Shown: in pieces, positions 24,184 to 35,267 of the stretch | How positions within the stretch are numbered: the first letter of the stretch is position 1 | Layout: the number at the start of each line of letters is the position of its first letter | Source: Rhizophagus irregularis | Taxonomy: Eukaryota; Glomeromycota; Glomeromycetes; Glomerales; Glomeraceae | Direction of reading: 5' to 3' | DNA length: 64,000 nucleotides | Assembly (NCBI RefSeq): GCF_026210795.1 | Contig: NC_089434.1 | Location: 620,001 to 684,000, forward strand | Position numbers and translations under genes: made by a program | Notes under the pieces: model-generated | What the model was told of the DNA's origin: nothing | Database searches by the model: none | Seen by the model: only the letters and a program-made list of their open reading frames with translations

Positions 24184-26673
24184 CTAAATTTCCGCACTAG
24201 AAAACGTCGTACGATAATCTTCGTCAGTCGTTTGATTTTTTGCTGTTGCAACAATTTCCATAGAACCGAAACATAGTGTCAATAAAACAGGGCGATTCAT
24301 TCCTAAGTGAGGATCAGGCAGTTCAATATTGAAACTACCCAATGAATTCATTTCAGGTTCATCACAATATGTTGCATCATCTTTGGAAGTATAATAGATG
24401 GTGAATTTTAGTGTAGTAGCATCTGGTTCTGGTGGACTAAAACTCTGCGAATATTCATCGGTTGCATTCACTTCTGTCCCTTTCTTAACTATTAAACTAA
24501 ATTTTTTGATTCGACCATTCGACATTTTACGATCAGGTGGATCACTGGCTTGCTGAAATTCCAAAAAAAAAAAATTAACATATTATTTTGATTTTTTTTT
24601 TTACGTTATTGCTGCTCACCCATTTAGGTGCAATTTCGACTCCATATGTCCATTTTAATACTCTCGTGCTTATGGACTTCATATTAAGCCCATATTCGCA
24701 TGCACCATTTACAACTGCAATAACTGGACGAGGTGGGACTGTGACAAATTTAAAACAAATTGAATGTTTCGTCTCTTTTTTTTATTAACCAACAAACAAT
24801 AAACATACCTGCTATTTTAATTTGGTTTTCGAAATTTTGTTTAACTCTGGATTGAAAATATTTAGACTCACTAAATCCTCCAACCAAAAACATTACTGAA
24901 CAACTCGTACATTTTTTCAACTGTTGCTCAATTAAAGTCAAGATCGACTCGATCACCTTATCAAAAAACGATTTTACAGTTTCAAAATCAAGATCAATAA
25001 TCCAATCATTTACAACTAATTCATCTCTTTGCGTTCCGTCGACGTATTTCTTGACAGCCGGGCATTTTCTATCAATATCTAATTCGTAAGTTTTGAATTC
25101 GGCTTTATCTCCAGTGAATGGTATTTTAACTTGAAAGCAAAATTGTTGCACCAAATAATTGACCTGACTGTAGTGGTTTTTCTTTAACATGTCCATAGCA
25201 GATTTACCTACTTTACTCTCAAAAAATTCTAGAAAATTTTTATCTACGTAGGATCCACCGTGATATCCACATGTACTCATTGTCATCTCTCTTAATCGGC
25301 TTTCTGATAATAACTTTCTAACGGTTAAATCTACTGTTCCCCCTCCACAATCGACAATCAAATATTTTGCTAATTAAGCCGTATTATTTAGAAAATTAAT
25401 AACAAAATAAGGTAACAATAAAAGAAGCTTAATGGCAGGGTTGCGAAAACGACGAAACATTCGTACAGTTCTGTTTCTCTTCTCCTGGATTGCACATCTG
25501 ATTAAGGAGGAACTGTACGAAAACATTTTCTAAACCCTGCTTAATGGTATATACCTCCAGTTGTTAATCCATGTTCTTCTAATGTACTCATACAATAAAT
25601 CGCTGCGGCTTCCGCTATAAAATAAAATCAAATGTCATAAGGCGATGAATTGCATGGTTTTCGGAGTTTAATTTTATTTCTTACGTTCAGTGGTAAATTG
25701 GAGACATAATGTACCAATCCTCTTAATTAAATCGGCGCCATATAAACATCGTCTCATAGTTGTTTTAGCCTCCTCAGTGAATCCTAAACATAATATTTAG
25801 TATTTCGCATATGTGTAGTACATTTTAAGAATTAACCAGATTACCGGCGGGTACAGTGACAACTATCCGTACGTGACGATAAAAATCAATATCAGGCCAA
25901 CAACGTTTAATTTCTTGTTGGATCACCTATCAAATCCAAATTACAAAAATTTATTCATGACGTATTTGAATGAAAAGAGGATATCTATTTTTATCATCAT
26001 ACCTTTCCTAGAAAAAAAAAATAATTTGTCATAAAATTAATTTTCGAACCAATTTTATACCATAAGCGTAAGAAAACACTGTTAATTACCCATTTCACGA
26101 AGGTAGTCGGTTATCGCTTTCTCAGGAGTCATTCCATCCGGTAATGTGGGTTTCTCTTCTTCTGGTACGTCTCCTAAATGAAATTTAAACAATTCGATCG
26201 GTTTTGGTGGTTGTTTATTATTTTTGTCTCTTCTGGAAGGCTCAATGGCTAACGCATTAGCTCCCCATGTGATAACATCTTCATAGTCATCGTCGTATTG
26301 TAATACAGTATTAATTTTCGCAGGACCTTTGATTCCAGGCCAATTATCATTTACTACAATATCTACTTTCCTATTTTCAGGTTTAACGAAAGCATAAGAA
26401 AAACCCTAGCGGGAAAAGTAACGTGATGTTAGTCGATTGGAGGCGAAAAAAAAAATCAAAAAACAGTAATTTCTCAATTTACCGAAAATGTTGTACCAAA
26501 ATCTAAGGTTTGGTTAATAAAAAAAATATGAAAGATTATTTTATTTATTAAGCATTGATAAAATTTTGTTAGTGTCGCTTTTTACCTATTCCAACAACTA
26601 CACGTATATCCTCTACAGGAGGTTCAAACTCAATCGGAATGCTTAGTAATGGAGTTTTTCTTGAATGAGACAT
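24184..26673 (-). CDS. Hsp70-like ATPase gene F (HSPA12-type), tandem copy 2
   Basis: Ten exons: 26586-26673, 26483-26502, 26090-26405, 26003-26007, 25845-25926, 25685-25783, 25555-25614, 24809-25369, 24620-24738 and 24184-24552. They give 572 residues. Exon lengths 2, 4, 5, 6, 7, 8 and 9 (20, 5, 82, 99, 60, 561, 119 nt) equal those of gene E, proving recent tandem duplication in the same orientation. Motifs: GIDFGTTFSGF near residue 29, VTVPAGFTE, TTEPEAAAI, VDCGGGTVDL at 229-239 and LVGGFSESKYF around 386-396. The first ATG gives MSHSRKTPLLSIPIEFEPP, with the upstream part missing from gene E. A 104-bp MITE sits in intron 7. Function as for gene E: probable ATP-dependent chaperone-like factor. 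Confidence 0.9.
25436..25539. mobile_element. hAT-type MITE in an Hsp70 intron, 104 bp
   Basis: Ends CAGGGTT…AACCCTG, with a second inverted block TCGTACAGTTC inside, flanked by the perfect 8-bp duplication CTTAATGG (25428-25435 and 25540-25547). It lies in intron 7 of gene F. Gene E lacks it at the same intron, so insertion followed the duplication (or it was lost from E). Confidence 0.9.
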
Positions 26674-27303
26674 TTTATCTATTGAAATAAGTAAATGTGC
26701 TGAAAGTATTGTATATATATTTATTTATTCATTTATTTATAAATGATATCTAGCGAATAACATACGTGACACAAATGAAGCCACAATGCTTATTTCAAAT
26801 GAAACCCCAAAAAACTTTATTTATGAGGAATAATAATTCCGAATACATACAGTGTACAATACTAATTGCTTTCTTTAATCATCCTTATATGGTTAGTTAC
26901 TTATGCTGACAAACCTGGCCGAAAAATTCGGAAAAAATTCCGATTTTATTCCGATAAAAATTACCAATTATAGTAAAAAATGTTTGATAATTCTGGCCTG
27001 GCCACGTCTTAATGCGGGCTGATCTAGGTCTACAATAATATCAGCCAAAATAATCGGAATGCATATCACGTGTGACAAAAAAAATATCAAAACAAAATTC
27101 CATTTTTATTATTTCCGTTGATGATTATCTATTATAATCTATAAGGCTGTAATGCACGTATTATTTGTACTTCCTGTGTTATTAAACAAAGTGCTAGAAC
27201 GATGAACTTTATTAATAATCAAAATCACACGCATTGATTGATGGAATTACATATATATATAGATGCGTCAGATTTTCGTTTTTAAGTTGTTTCTTCCATA
27301 AAG
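26674..27303. promoter_or_regulatory. Divergent intergenic region between Hsp70 F and the repeat-protein gene
   Basis: Both neighbouring genes start from this 630-bp gap and point away from each other. A TATA-like run ATATATATATAG lies at about 27250-27261, roughly 45 bp before the ATG at 27304. At 26910-27000 are repeated TTCGGAA/TTCCGAT blocks and the scattered motif AATTCTGGCC. A shared promoter is possible but unproved. Confidence 0.35.
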
Positions 27304-30300
27304 ATGGGCAATACAAGCACACACTTTGACGAAACCATGCAAAAGCAGGTCTTAGGGCCAATAAAATATTTAGATAAAAAGTGTTACATAATTAGTCAAG
27401 AAAATTATAAACATTCTTCCGATAAAATTTTAGGAAAGTTAAATTGCGTAAGAAGATATTATCTAATAAGCAATGAAACTTTCAAACTATATATAAACGA
27501 TCAGCAACAAAGCACCTCAGACTTACAGTGTATGCAAACGCAAGTCTTTGGTCCAATAAATTACCAAAATAAAGAGATTTATGCTTTATCTAGTTCAATT
27601 AAAGTTAAAGATAGGGTTATGGGATATGTATATATTGATGATGTTTATTACGCAATAAGTGAAGAAGCTTACGGAGAGTATCTTTTGAAAAATGATCAAA
27701 AAATAAAGCAGCAACTTCAACAATTCATGCAACAACTTGTGCGACCAATAAATTATAATAACACAGAGTTTTACGGAATTAGTAAAGAAAATTATGAATA
27801 TATTTTAGAAATAATTCCTGCAATTAAAAAAACAAAGCTGGTGGTTAATGAAGTTTATTATATAATAAGCAAAAAAAGATATGATAAGTATCTTAATATG
27901 CAAAATGAACAAATACGAAAACTCCTGCAAAAAATTGTATCAGAAAAACTTTATAAGGGTATGGAGAGTTACTTAGTTAGTGAAGATAATTATAATCACT
28001 TTGTAACGAAAATTCAAGATCTTAATAAAGGAAAGGAAGTGCGCCATGAAAAGTATTATAAAATGAATGAGGAAACTTATAATCTTTTGCAAAACATGAT
28101 AAACGGTCAACAAATTCCAGAACAGCAAGATGAATTATCATTCATGCAGCAAGAAGTCATAGGGCATTTAAATTATTTTAACAAGGATTGCTATATAATT
28201 GATAAGGAAAATTACGAGTATTTTTTCAAACTTTCAAACCAACAACCTGAAGGTCAAGTAAAGATTAAAGAAGAATATAATGTAATAAGTAAAGAAATTT
28301 ACGATGACATTCTGCAACAAATCACTTCTGGGAAGTTACAACACATGCAACGACAAATCTTGGGTCCAGTAAATTGTCTTAATGGGGAAACTTATATAAT
28401 TGGCGAAGCCTATGGGAAGGGTTTAAGTGACGAACAAATTATAAGAAAAATCAAGATAAATAAGGAATATTATATAATAGACAAAAAAGCCTACGACAAA
28501 ATTTATAATCACTTACGATTCCAACAATTCGTAGAACGACTTAATGCAAAATTAATCAATCATAATAACACAGAGGTTTATGGAATTAATAAAGAAAGTT
28601 ACAAATATATTATTTCGGAAAGAATTCCCAAGGAACTCAAGGAACAAGTCATAAGCAATAATATATCTGTTCAAGAAGATTATTACGCAATAAAAAAAGA
28701 TGTATATACTAGCTATTTTCAAAACGATCAGCAAATCCAAAATTTTATGGGACTCGTAAATGAACTTGATAAGTCTAAAGGGTATTATTTAATTTGTAAA
28801 GAAAATTATAATAAATTTTTTAGGAATATTATTATTAATAATAAAGAATTTAGACCAACAAGAATTAAAGAAGAATATATTGGAATAAATAAAGAAGTTT
28901 ACGATAAATATATTTTAAAAATCGATCGACAAAAAGACCCAACTCCAGAACAACAAGTTGAATTAATACTTCAAAATTTCACACAACGTCAAGTCTTAGG
29001 ACGGTTAAATTTTTTAGGCGAGGAGTGTTATGTAATTGATAAGGAAAATTATACTAATTTTTTAAACCAAGCTCAAGCCAACAAACAAGTAGTCATTGAG
29101 CAAGTTGTCAGACCAATAAGAATAAACGTTGATTATTATATAATAATTAAAAAAGCTTATGAATCTCGTTTAGGACCCGTCGACACTAATTCTTGCAATA
29201 GCACAAGGAGAAATGAATCAGAAGAATTAATGAACGATATTCTATCGCGAAATCAAGCGCTTGAGGAAGAGTGTAAAAAGTTAAGAATACAAAATCAAGT
29301 GTTTGAAAACGAATGTGGAAACTTGAAATCGCAAAATCAAGCGTTTGAAAATGAGTGTGGAAACTTGAAATCGCAAAATCAAGCGTTTGAAAATGAGTAT
29401 GAAAACTTGAAATCGCAAAATCAAGTGTTGAAATTGCAAAATGGAGAGTATAAAAAAAGGTGTGAAGATTTAGGAGACAAAATTACTGAATTAAGGGAAG
29501 AAGTCACCAAATATCAATCGGAATTAGGTGATGCAACATCATTTCATCTAGGAAATCAAGATTCTAATAGCACCAGCCAGCTATCAGATGATATTCGTAA
29601 GTTACATGAAAAATTAGTAAGTTTTTGTAATGTAAAGAGAGAAGTTAAAATTAATAATCGGGAGCTAAAAGAACTCATGAAAAAATATGATTGTTTACCC
29701 ACTAATGAAATAAGCAAAAACTTGATTTCTGGAGTGTTAGAACGTGCTGTGATTGAGACCATCATCGAAAAAACAGAAGCATATTTCAACTTAACAAAAA
29801 ATTCAAATGCAACAGATAAACAACAGTTGGACTTAGAAGCAGAGAATAACGAGAATCAACAGCCGTATTTAGAAGCAGAAATTTTCAATACAACTGATAA
29901 ACTGTTGACGATGACAGAATTATTTACAAAGATTCGCGTCGGAACTGATAGAGTTAGCGAAGCTATTCCAACTAAATTACGTCAGCAAGTTTATGCTATT
30001 CTTGGAAATCGTGGATTTTCCCAAACTTTTAAAGACGTAAATGACAGTAAAGAACATCAATTTATTGTGAAATTACGAGATTATATTTCGAATTTAATGA
30101 ATCGTTATCGAGAATTTAAAAATCCAGAAAGATTGAAAAAAAGTACAGAAGAGATAAATAAGATTATTAGGGAAGTTATCAATATATTTTTTTTCAGATT
30201 AAACGTACAACAACCTATCGCAACTTGGGATTGGCTTCCAAAAGGTACAATGATCAATACATTAAGAATGGAAGCATCTTGGGACGAAAATGAAACTGAT

Positions 30301-30411
30301 GATTTACGATTCGACATTTGCGCATTTCCCCTAATTGGATCCAATATTAATCAATCTAACGAGAAAGTGATAGTTCCAGCGCAAGTTGTCATGAACACTC
30401 TAGATGAATAA
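27304..30411 (+). CDS. Large tyrosine-rich repeat and coiled-coil protein, unknown function
   Basis: A single exon of 1035 codons. Residues about 10-630 hold nine tandem two-part repeats of roughly 65-70 residues. The first half resembles VLGPINYxNKExYxISKENYxxF, the second IKINxxYYIISKKxYDKYL. The halves resemble each other, so there are about 18 units of the form Y-x-I-S/D-K-E-x-Y. Residues 664-705 are three near-identical 14-residue repeats (NQAFENECGNLKSQ), within a predicted coiled coil of about 640-730. The last 170 residues form a separate domain (TELFTKIRV…RLNVQQPIATWDWLP…DLRFDICAFPLIG). No signal peptide, membrane segment or enzyme motif is visible. It may be a scaffold or adaptor. 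The lack of introns is unusual beside its neighbours. The start is the first ATG of the frame. Confidence 0.85.
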   Translation: MGNTSTHFDETMQKQVLGPIKYLDKKCYIISQENYKHSSDKILGKLNCVRRYYLISNETFKLYINDQQQSTSDLQCMQTQVFGPINYQNKEIYALSSSIKVKDRVMGYVYIDDVYYAISEEAYGEYLLKNDQKIKQQLQQFMQQLVRPINYNNTEFYGISKENYEYILEIIPAIKKTKLVVNEVYYIISKKRYDKYLNMQNEQIRKLLQKIVSEKLYKGMESYLVSEDNYNHFVTKIQDLNKGKEVRHEKYYKMNEETYNLLQNMINGQQIPEQQDELSFMQQEVIGHLNYFNKDCYIIDKENYEYFFKLSNQQPEGQVKIKEEYNVISKEIYDDILQQITSGKLQHMQRQILGPVNCLNGETYIIGEAYGKGLSDEQIIRKIKINKEYYIIDKKAYDKIYNHLRFQQFVERLNAKLINHNNTEVYGINKESYKYIISERIPKELKEQVISNNISVQEDYYAIKKDVYTSYFQNDQQIQNFMGLVNELDKSKGYYLICKENYNKFFRNIIINNKEFRPTRIKEEYIGINKEVYDKYILKIDRQKDPTPEQQVELILQNFTQRQVLGRLNFLGEECYVIDKENYTNFLNQAQANKQVVIEQVVRPIRINVDYYIIIKKAYESRLGPVDTNSCNSTRRNESEELMNDILSRNQALEEECKKLRIQNQVFENECGNLKSQNQAFENECGNLKSQNQAFENEYENLKSQNQVLKLQNGEYKKRCEDLGDKITELREEVTKYQSELGDATSFHLGNQDSNSTSQLSDDIRKLHEKLVSFCNVKREVKINNRELKELMKKYDCLPTNEISKNLISGVLERAVIETIIEKTEAYFNLTKNSNATDKQQLDLEAENNENQQPYLEAEIFNTTDKLLTMTELFTKIRVGTDRVSEAIPTKLRQQVYAILGNRGFSQTFKDVNDSKEHQFIVKLRDYISNLMNRYREFKNPERLKKSTEEINKIIREVINIFFFRLNVQQPIATWDWLPKGTMINTLRMEASWDENETDDLRFDICAFPLIGSNINQSNEKVIVPAQVVMNTLDE
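29293..29418 (+). repeat. Three 42-bp tandem repeats inside the coiled coil
   Basis: Units begin at 29293, 29335 and 29377 and are nearly identical; a truncated fourth starts at 29419. Each encodes 14 residues (two heptads) with N-Q at the start and K-S-Q at the end, so copy number can change without breaking heptad phase. Confidence 0.9.
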
Positions 30412-30829
30412 TTACTATATAATAACCCTCTTTGTCATTATCGTTATTGATAATTGTTATTACTGTATTATTATCCTTATTATTTGTTTTATCGGAAAAT
30501 ATCAATAAAATTTTAACATAGTTCTATGAGTCTGACAATTCTTCAAAGTTATCGCACTAGTACAAAGTTAATAAAAATGTATGACTTTGTTAATTGTCCA
30601 AAGCGTAAGCGTAGAACACTTCATGTTAATTCATAAGCTTTATGCAATGTCTATCCGCAGCGTCTTTACTAGTCATTTTGTTATACACATTTTCTTTGAT
30701 TTTCGTTGCGTGCTGATATTTTTGATAACCCGGTATACAATATGATGTTATACAATTGTTACATTTTTAATTTATCCATAAATATATTGATATAAACTTA
30801 TAAACTTAATTTATTAACGACGCTTGTAA
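30412..30829. other. 3' flank of the repeat-protein gene
   Basis: AT-rich. AATAAAATTT near 30505 may serve as its polyadenylation signal. Nothing else seen. Confidence 0.4.
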
Positions 30830-33004
30830 ATACATCAGTACATCGGGAAGTTACGGGAAAAATGTTCATCCAACCAAAATTGTATCTACAAAAAAAATCC
30901 TAAGTCAAATCAAATCGAAATACTGCACGCAAAATTGAGTAATCTAAAAGAAAAGTAAGTTCAAAGTTAAAGTTGATCAATTATTAATAAAAAAAAAGCA
31001 ATGAAAAAAATAAAAATATTAATCTTACGCTTCGTATTCTTAGAAGCCTACTGAAATTACCGTTTACTAAAAGAAGAAAACATTTTAAAATCTAAAATAA
31101 AGAAATGGTTAGTTTAAAGCCTAACCAAAGATAAAAATTCAAGACTTACCTCTATAATAGTATAATCTCACGCAAGAAACAAAATTCTAAAAGAAATAGC
31201 ATATTTAATGAATTTTGGATATAATAAATAAAAAAGAAAAAAATGAGAATTGATAAAAGCATTAAATTTTCTTATTATGTTGAGAAAGTAAAAAATCTTT
31301 TCGTAAATTAATCAAAAAATTGTTGTTTTTGCAAGACGCGTTACTTTATTATTTTTTGTACTACAAAAAAAGAACGAAATATTAATATGATAATGTTTCG
31401 ATAAAAAAATCAATGAAAAATTGAAACTCACCCATAGACACAAGGAGATCCAAGCAGCTGAAAAATCTACAAAAAAAAGAACAAAATGTTATTAAACGTT
31501 TCGTTAAAAGAAAAAAATAAAAAAAATAGTTACATTTCGAAACTCACTCAGATAATTGGAAGCAAAAACAAAACTGCCAGATTCTATAAAAAAAAAGGAA
31601 CAAGAAACGTTAGTTAACATTTCTTAAAAAAATAAAAAAAATTTAATTAAGTTTCGAATATTACCCAAGAAGCTGACCAAAATTGATTAAACAGTTACTT
31701 TACAGAAACTACAAGATCGTAGCGATGGCTTAATGCGCAGTAACTACGTTATAAATACATAGTGACCACATTATGTAATCGTAAATAAATTACATATATG
31801 CAGTTACTGCGCATTAAGCCATTGCTACGATCTCTGTAAAAGTAGTTTCTTTAAAACAAAATTACAAAAAGAATTTAAAAAAGTTTTGAAACGAAATGAA
31901 ACATTTTGAAACTTACCGATCATATCCGTTCAGGATTCGGAAAGCTCAATCTACCGGTGCCTGCAAAAAAAAGAAGAAAAAAAGGAAAGCTCAATTTACC
32001 GGTACCTGAAAAAAAAAGAAAAAAAATCAATAAATTTACTTTCAAAACTTACCAATTATATTATCAAGAATTTAGACAACTCGATTCCTGCAAAAAAAGA
32101 AGAAAAAAAAATTAAAAAAAATCAAAATAATAGAAAAAAACAAAAATAAATTTAAAAAGTTTCGAATTGAAGCAAATGCTTCAAAACTTACCAATCTATT
32201 CCAAGAGCTGACATACGAAAGAAGAAAGTCTAAGTAACGTCCATCCAGCTGAAAGTCCAAAATGTTAGCGTCTAAAGTCCAAGCCGAAGGATCAATATCT
32301 ACAGCCACCCAATTCCAACCCAGATCTTGGAACATGAACCGATATCTATAAAAAAAAGAGAAAAAAATTAAATAAGAAAATAAAAAGAAAAAAATTTATA
32401 AACATCTGTAAGTTTCTCCCGAAACCCTTACCAGATCTAAGATCCACAGCCGAACCAACGATATCTACAAAAGAGAGAAAAAATTAAATAAAAAAAAGTA
32501 AAATTTAAAAATCTTTAAGTTTCGCCTCGAAACTTACCAGATCTAAGATCCACAGTCGAACCAACCGATACCTACAAAAAAAAGGGAAAAAATTTTTTAA
32601 AAAAAAATAAAAAAAAATAATTAAAAAAAAAAACGTAAGTTTCGCCTTGAAACTTACGAAAAAGAGAATCTTTTAAATTAAAAAAAAAACAAAAAAAAAA
32701 TAAAAGAAACGTCAAAGACATTTCCTTAAAAAAAACACACACACGCCATAGTAATTATATACCTGTCTATAAAGTCCAATTCATCAATAAAAAAAGAAAA
32801 GAACATTTTGTTAGAAATTTTTTTTTAATGCATTTAAAAGAAATAAAACAAAACTTACCTTTCAAAAGTCCAGTTCGTCTAAGTTCAAAAAGCTAGTGTT
32901 CCTATAATAGAAGCGTTTACTTAGAAACGTTCTTAATACAATTAGAAAAAATAAAAATAAAAAATTTACCCTTTCAAAAGTCTAATTTCAGAAAGCCGGT
33001 GTTC
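30830..33004 (-). other. Array of about twelve exon-like segments without a frame
   Basis: On the minus strand, segments of 30-155 nt alternate with A/T-rich spacers. Each is preceded by a long T tract ending in TAG or CAG and followed by GTAAGTTT, GTAAAT or GTGAGTTT. Clear members: 32970-33004, 32859-32901, 32538-32571, 32432-32464, 32192-32345, 32053-32087, a pair at about 31910-32010, 31549-31585 and 31433-31468. Two neighbours (32538 and 32432) are near copies (TGGTTCG, CTGTGGATCTTAGATCTG), as are the pair near 31910-32010 (CACCGGTAGATTGAGCTTTCC against TACCGGTAAATTGAGC) and the first two. No reading frame runs through them. Candidate multi-exon non-coding transcript or a decayed repeat. 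Confidence 0.5.
31714..31833. mobile_element. Long-hairpin MITE, 120 bp
   Basis: Inverted ends AGATCGTAGCGATGGCTTAA and onward for 32 bp, with one mismatch, separated by a loop of about 56 bp. Adjacent DNA also shows inverted CAGAAACTAC/GTAGTTTC pieces, so the true ends may be a little wider. No target duplication was fixed. It sits between exon-like segments of the array. Confidence 0.7.
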
Positions 33005-34537
33005 CTATAATATATTAGAATGTTTTTTTAAAACTCTTTTTAAAAAATATTACATTTGATTTTTTATTTATTTAAACCATGTATTTAAGTAAAGTCACCA
33101 AAATCTCTCTTTCTCTCTCTCTATATATATTTATTTAATGAATATGAAGTAGTGGATATAGTTAAGCAATTTAGAAAGGATAAGTTAAAGGAATGAATGA
33201 ATCAAAAATACAAGAGGAAATATCGAAAAGAAATGAAAATTCACATAAAATAGTTTCAGATAATACGGTCCCCTCGTTTTTTTAAGTAAAAAAGAGATCG
33301 ATCGGCAAACTGATCATGTGATGCTGATTATTCAAGTTTTTTAATTGATGGTACAATTGGTATAATAATCTTTTTGTATAGTGCCACCACTGAAATTCTT
33401 AGGTACCCAAATAAAACATGAAAACGAACGTAAAAATTTTTTTTGCAGAAAGTGAATAAACTTATATAGTAGTACAGTACATTTCCAAGAACAATATTGA
33501 TGATTTTAGCGCAATTGGATAATTTTATGATATTTTTTATATACGATTAAACATTAAACTAGTTTCCAGGTTGCAACCTATTTGTGTCTTAATATCATAG
33601 TTCAGCCAAAGGAGAGTAAAGAGGTTAGAAAAAAAGGGGAGGTAAGAATGAAAGGAAAGAGGAGAATGAAAGGGAAGTGAAAATGGAAAGGGAATTAATA
33701 GAGTGTGAAAAGGGAGTAAACTTTCTAATTCTGTAGTGAATGATATTATTCACTTATTTAATAACTTTATACGGATCCAACTGCAACTTTACCATTAAAT
33801 GTGAAAGCAGCACGAGTACAATATAAATTCCTCATTAACATTGCTCGCATTGAATATTCATCATAAATGCTGCACATTATGATAAAAATCTCATGGATTT
33901 CATTAGCGTTAAATATTGCATTTACATTTAAAATAATGATGTATATGTTCTGCAAATTACAAATATGTGATGAACATTTTTTTCCGTGAGTAGAATACAC
34001 TATATGAATCTGAACGAGGTGTAAATTTTTGACGAATACATCCAAGGTATACGGGGACTAGTTCATGCTATACTTTGTCGATAGCCTAGAATCTTTCGTA
34101 GGTACTATTTTGGTAATATTATGGAATTTATCAAATTATTTATATTTTCCGTGAATGTATCTGTGAAAAGCTTATTTTTACAGAGTTTTTACAGAAATAA
34201 TACTGGATAAAACTTTTTATAGAGATGAAGAGAACGAAAAGGTTATGGGAAAACTAACTATTGCCCAGTAAAAAGTATTTGTCAAATTTTCGTATAAAAA
34301 ATGTAATATATTTTAACATAACAAGTTTAATACAATTATGAGCATCCATTTATACAAAATTTGTAAATGATTTGTAGCAAACTCGTAATACTTTTATTTA
34401 GCATTCGAAATACATTTGTATATATTTTGTTTTACATATGTATAAAATATATAGAATGTAATATATTAAAGTATAATATATTAAATATGTACTAATTTAT
34501 AAAATATCAAATACATAGATAAATATATTAAATAATG
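33005..34537. other. Intergenic, low-complexity tracts only
   Basis: Includes a CTCTCTTTCTCTCTCTC tract near 33110 and a purine-rich run at about 33610-33720. A minus-strand frame at 33767-34045 has no recognisable features. No gene supported. Confidence 0.4.
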
Positions 34538-35236
34538 TTATACCGCTTTACATTTACGACCAGGACGTTTTGCTGGAGGAATTCTGATAGTTTCAGCATC
34601 TTCAACACCTTTCTCATCATTAGGTGGTTGTGCTGCTTTAGTTTTACGACCAGGACGTTTTGCTGGAGGAATTCTGATAGTTTCAACGTCCTCAACACCT
34701 TTTTCATCATTAGATAGTTGTGTTATCTTACGTTTACGACCAGGACATTTTGCTGGAGGAATTCTTACAACTTCAACGTCTTCAACACCTTTTTCATCAT
34801 CAGGTGGCTGTGCTGCTTTAGTTTTACGACCAGGACATTTTGCTGGAGGAATTCTGATAGTTTCGACGTCCTCAACACCTTTTTCATCATCAGATAGCTG
34901 TGTTATCTTACGTTTACGACCAGGACGTTTTGCTGGAGGAATTCTTACAACTTCAACGTCTTCAATGGCTTCTTCTTTATCAGATGATTGTGTTATTCTA
35001 TGTTTATGGCCAGGACGTTTAGAATAAGCTGGGGAGACATCAACGGCTTCTAATAATTCTATTGTAATATATTTTATATATTTAGTTGATTACATATGTA
35101 TTAAAGAATCTATGAGCTTACTCTTACTCGGTAAAGATTTATTATTATCAAGCCTTTCCAAACTTTCTATATTCGGGCTGTTGGATACCAATAATGGTTC
35201 TGTTTGATTGGTAGTAATGTTATTAATTTGATTCAT
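34538..35236 (-). CDS. 30-residue PGRK (AT-hook-like) repeat protein or 3' exons
   Basis: Two exons: 35122-35236 (or ending at 35128 with an alternative donor) and 34538-35058, in frame, giving about 211 residues from ATG at 35236. The second exon is six tandem 30-residue units. Each has a basic KRPGRK or KCPGRK core, then an acidic DDEKGVEDVE stretch and RIPPA. Units alternate between two types (RKITQLS and TKAAQPP after the core), a 180-bp higher-order repeat. The PGRK core resembles an AT-hook, though not the canonical GRP. DNA binding in the nucleus is inferred. It may be the 3' part of the gene just upstream: no splice junction joining both frames was found, so it is listed separately. 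Confidence 0.6.
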
Positions 35237-35267
35237 TTTAAAATATTTCATCAAAATTAAAAATTAC

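Noticed and set aside
28552-30344. Minus-strand frames opposite the repeat-protein gene
   Set aside because: Shadows of the long plus-strand gene.
32072-32335. 87-residue minus-strand frame in the exon-like array
   Set aside because: It runs across two apparent segments and a T-rich spacer, giving F runs; similarity to a protein is not seen.
33767-34045. 92-residue minus-strand frame
   Set aside because: Composition not far from chance; no domain, no splice neighbours. Cannot be supported, though not excluded.
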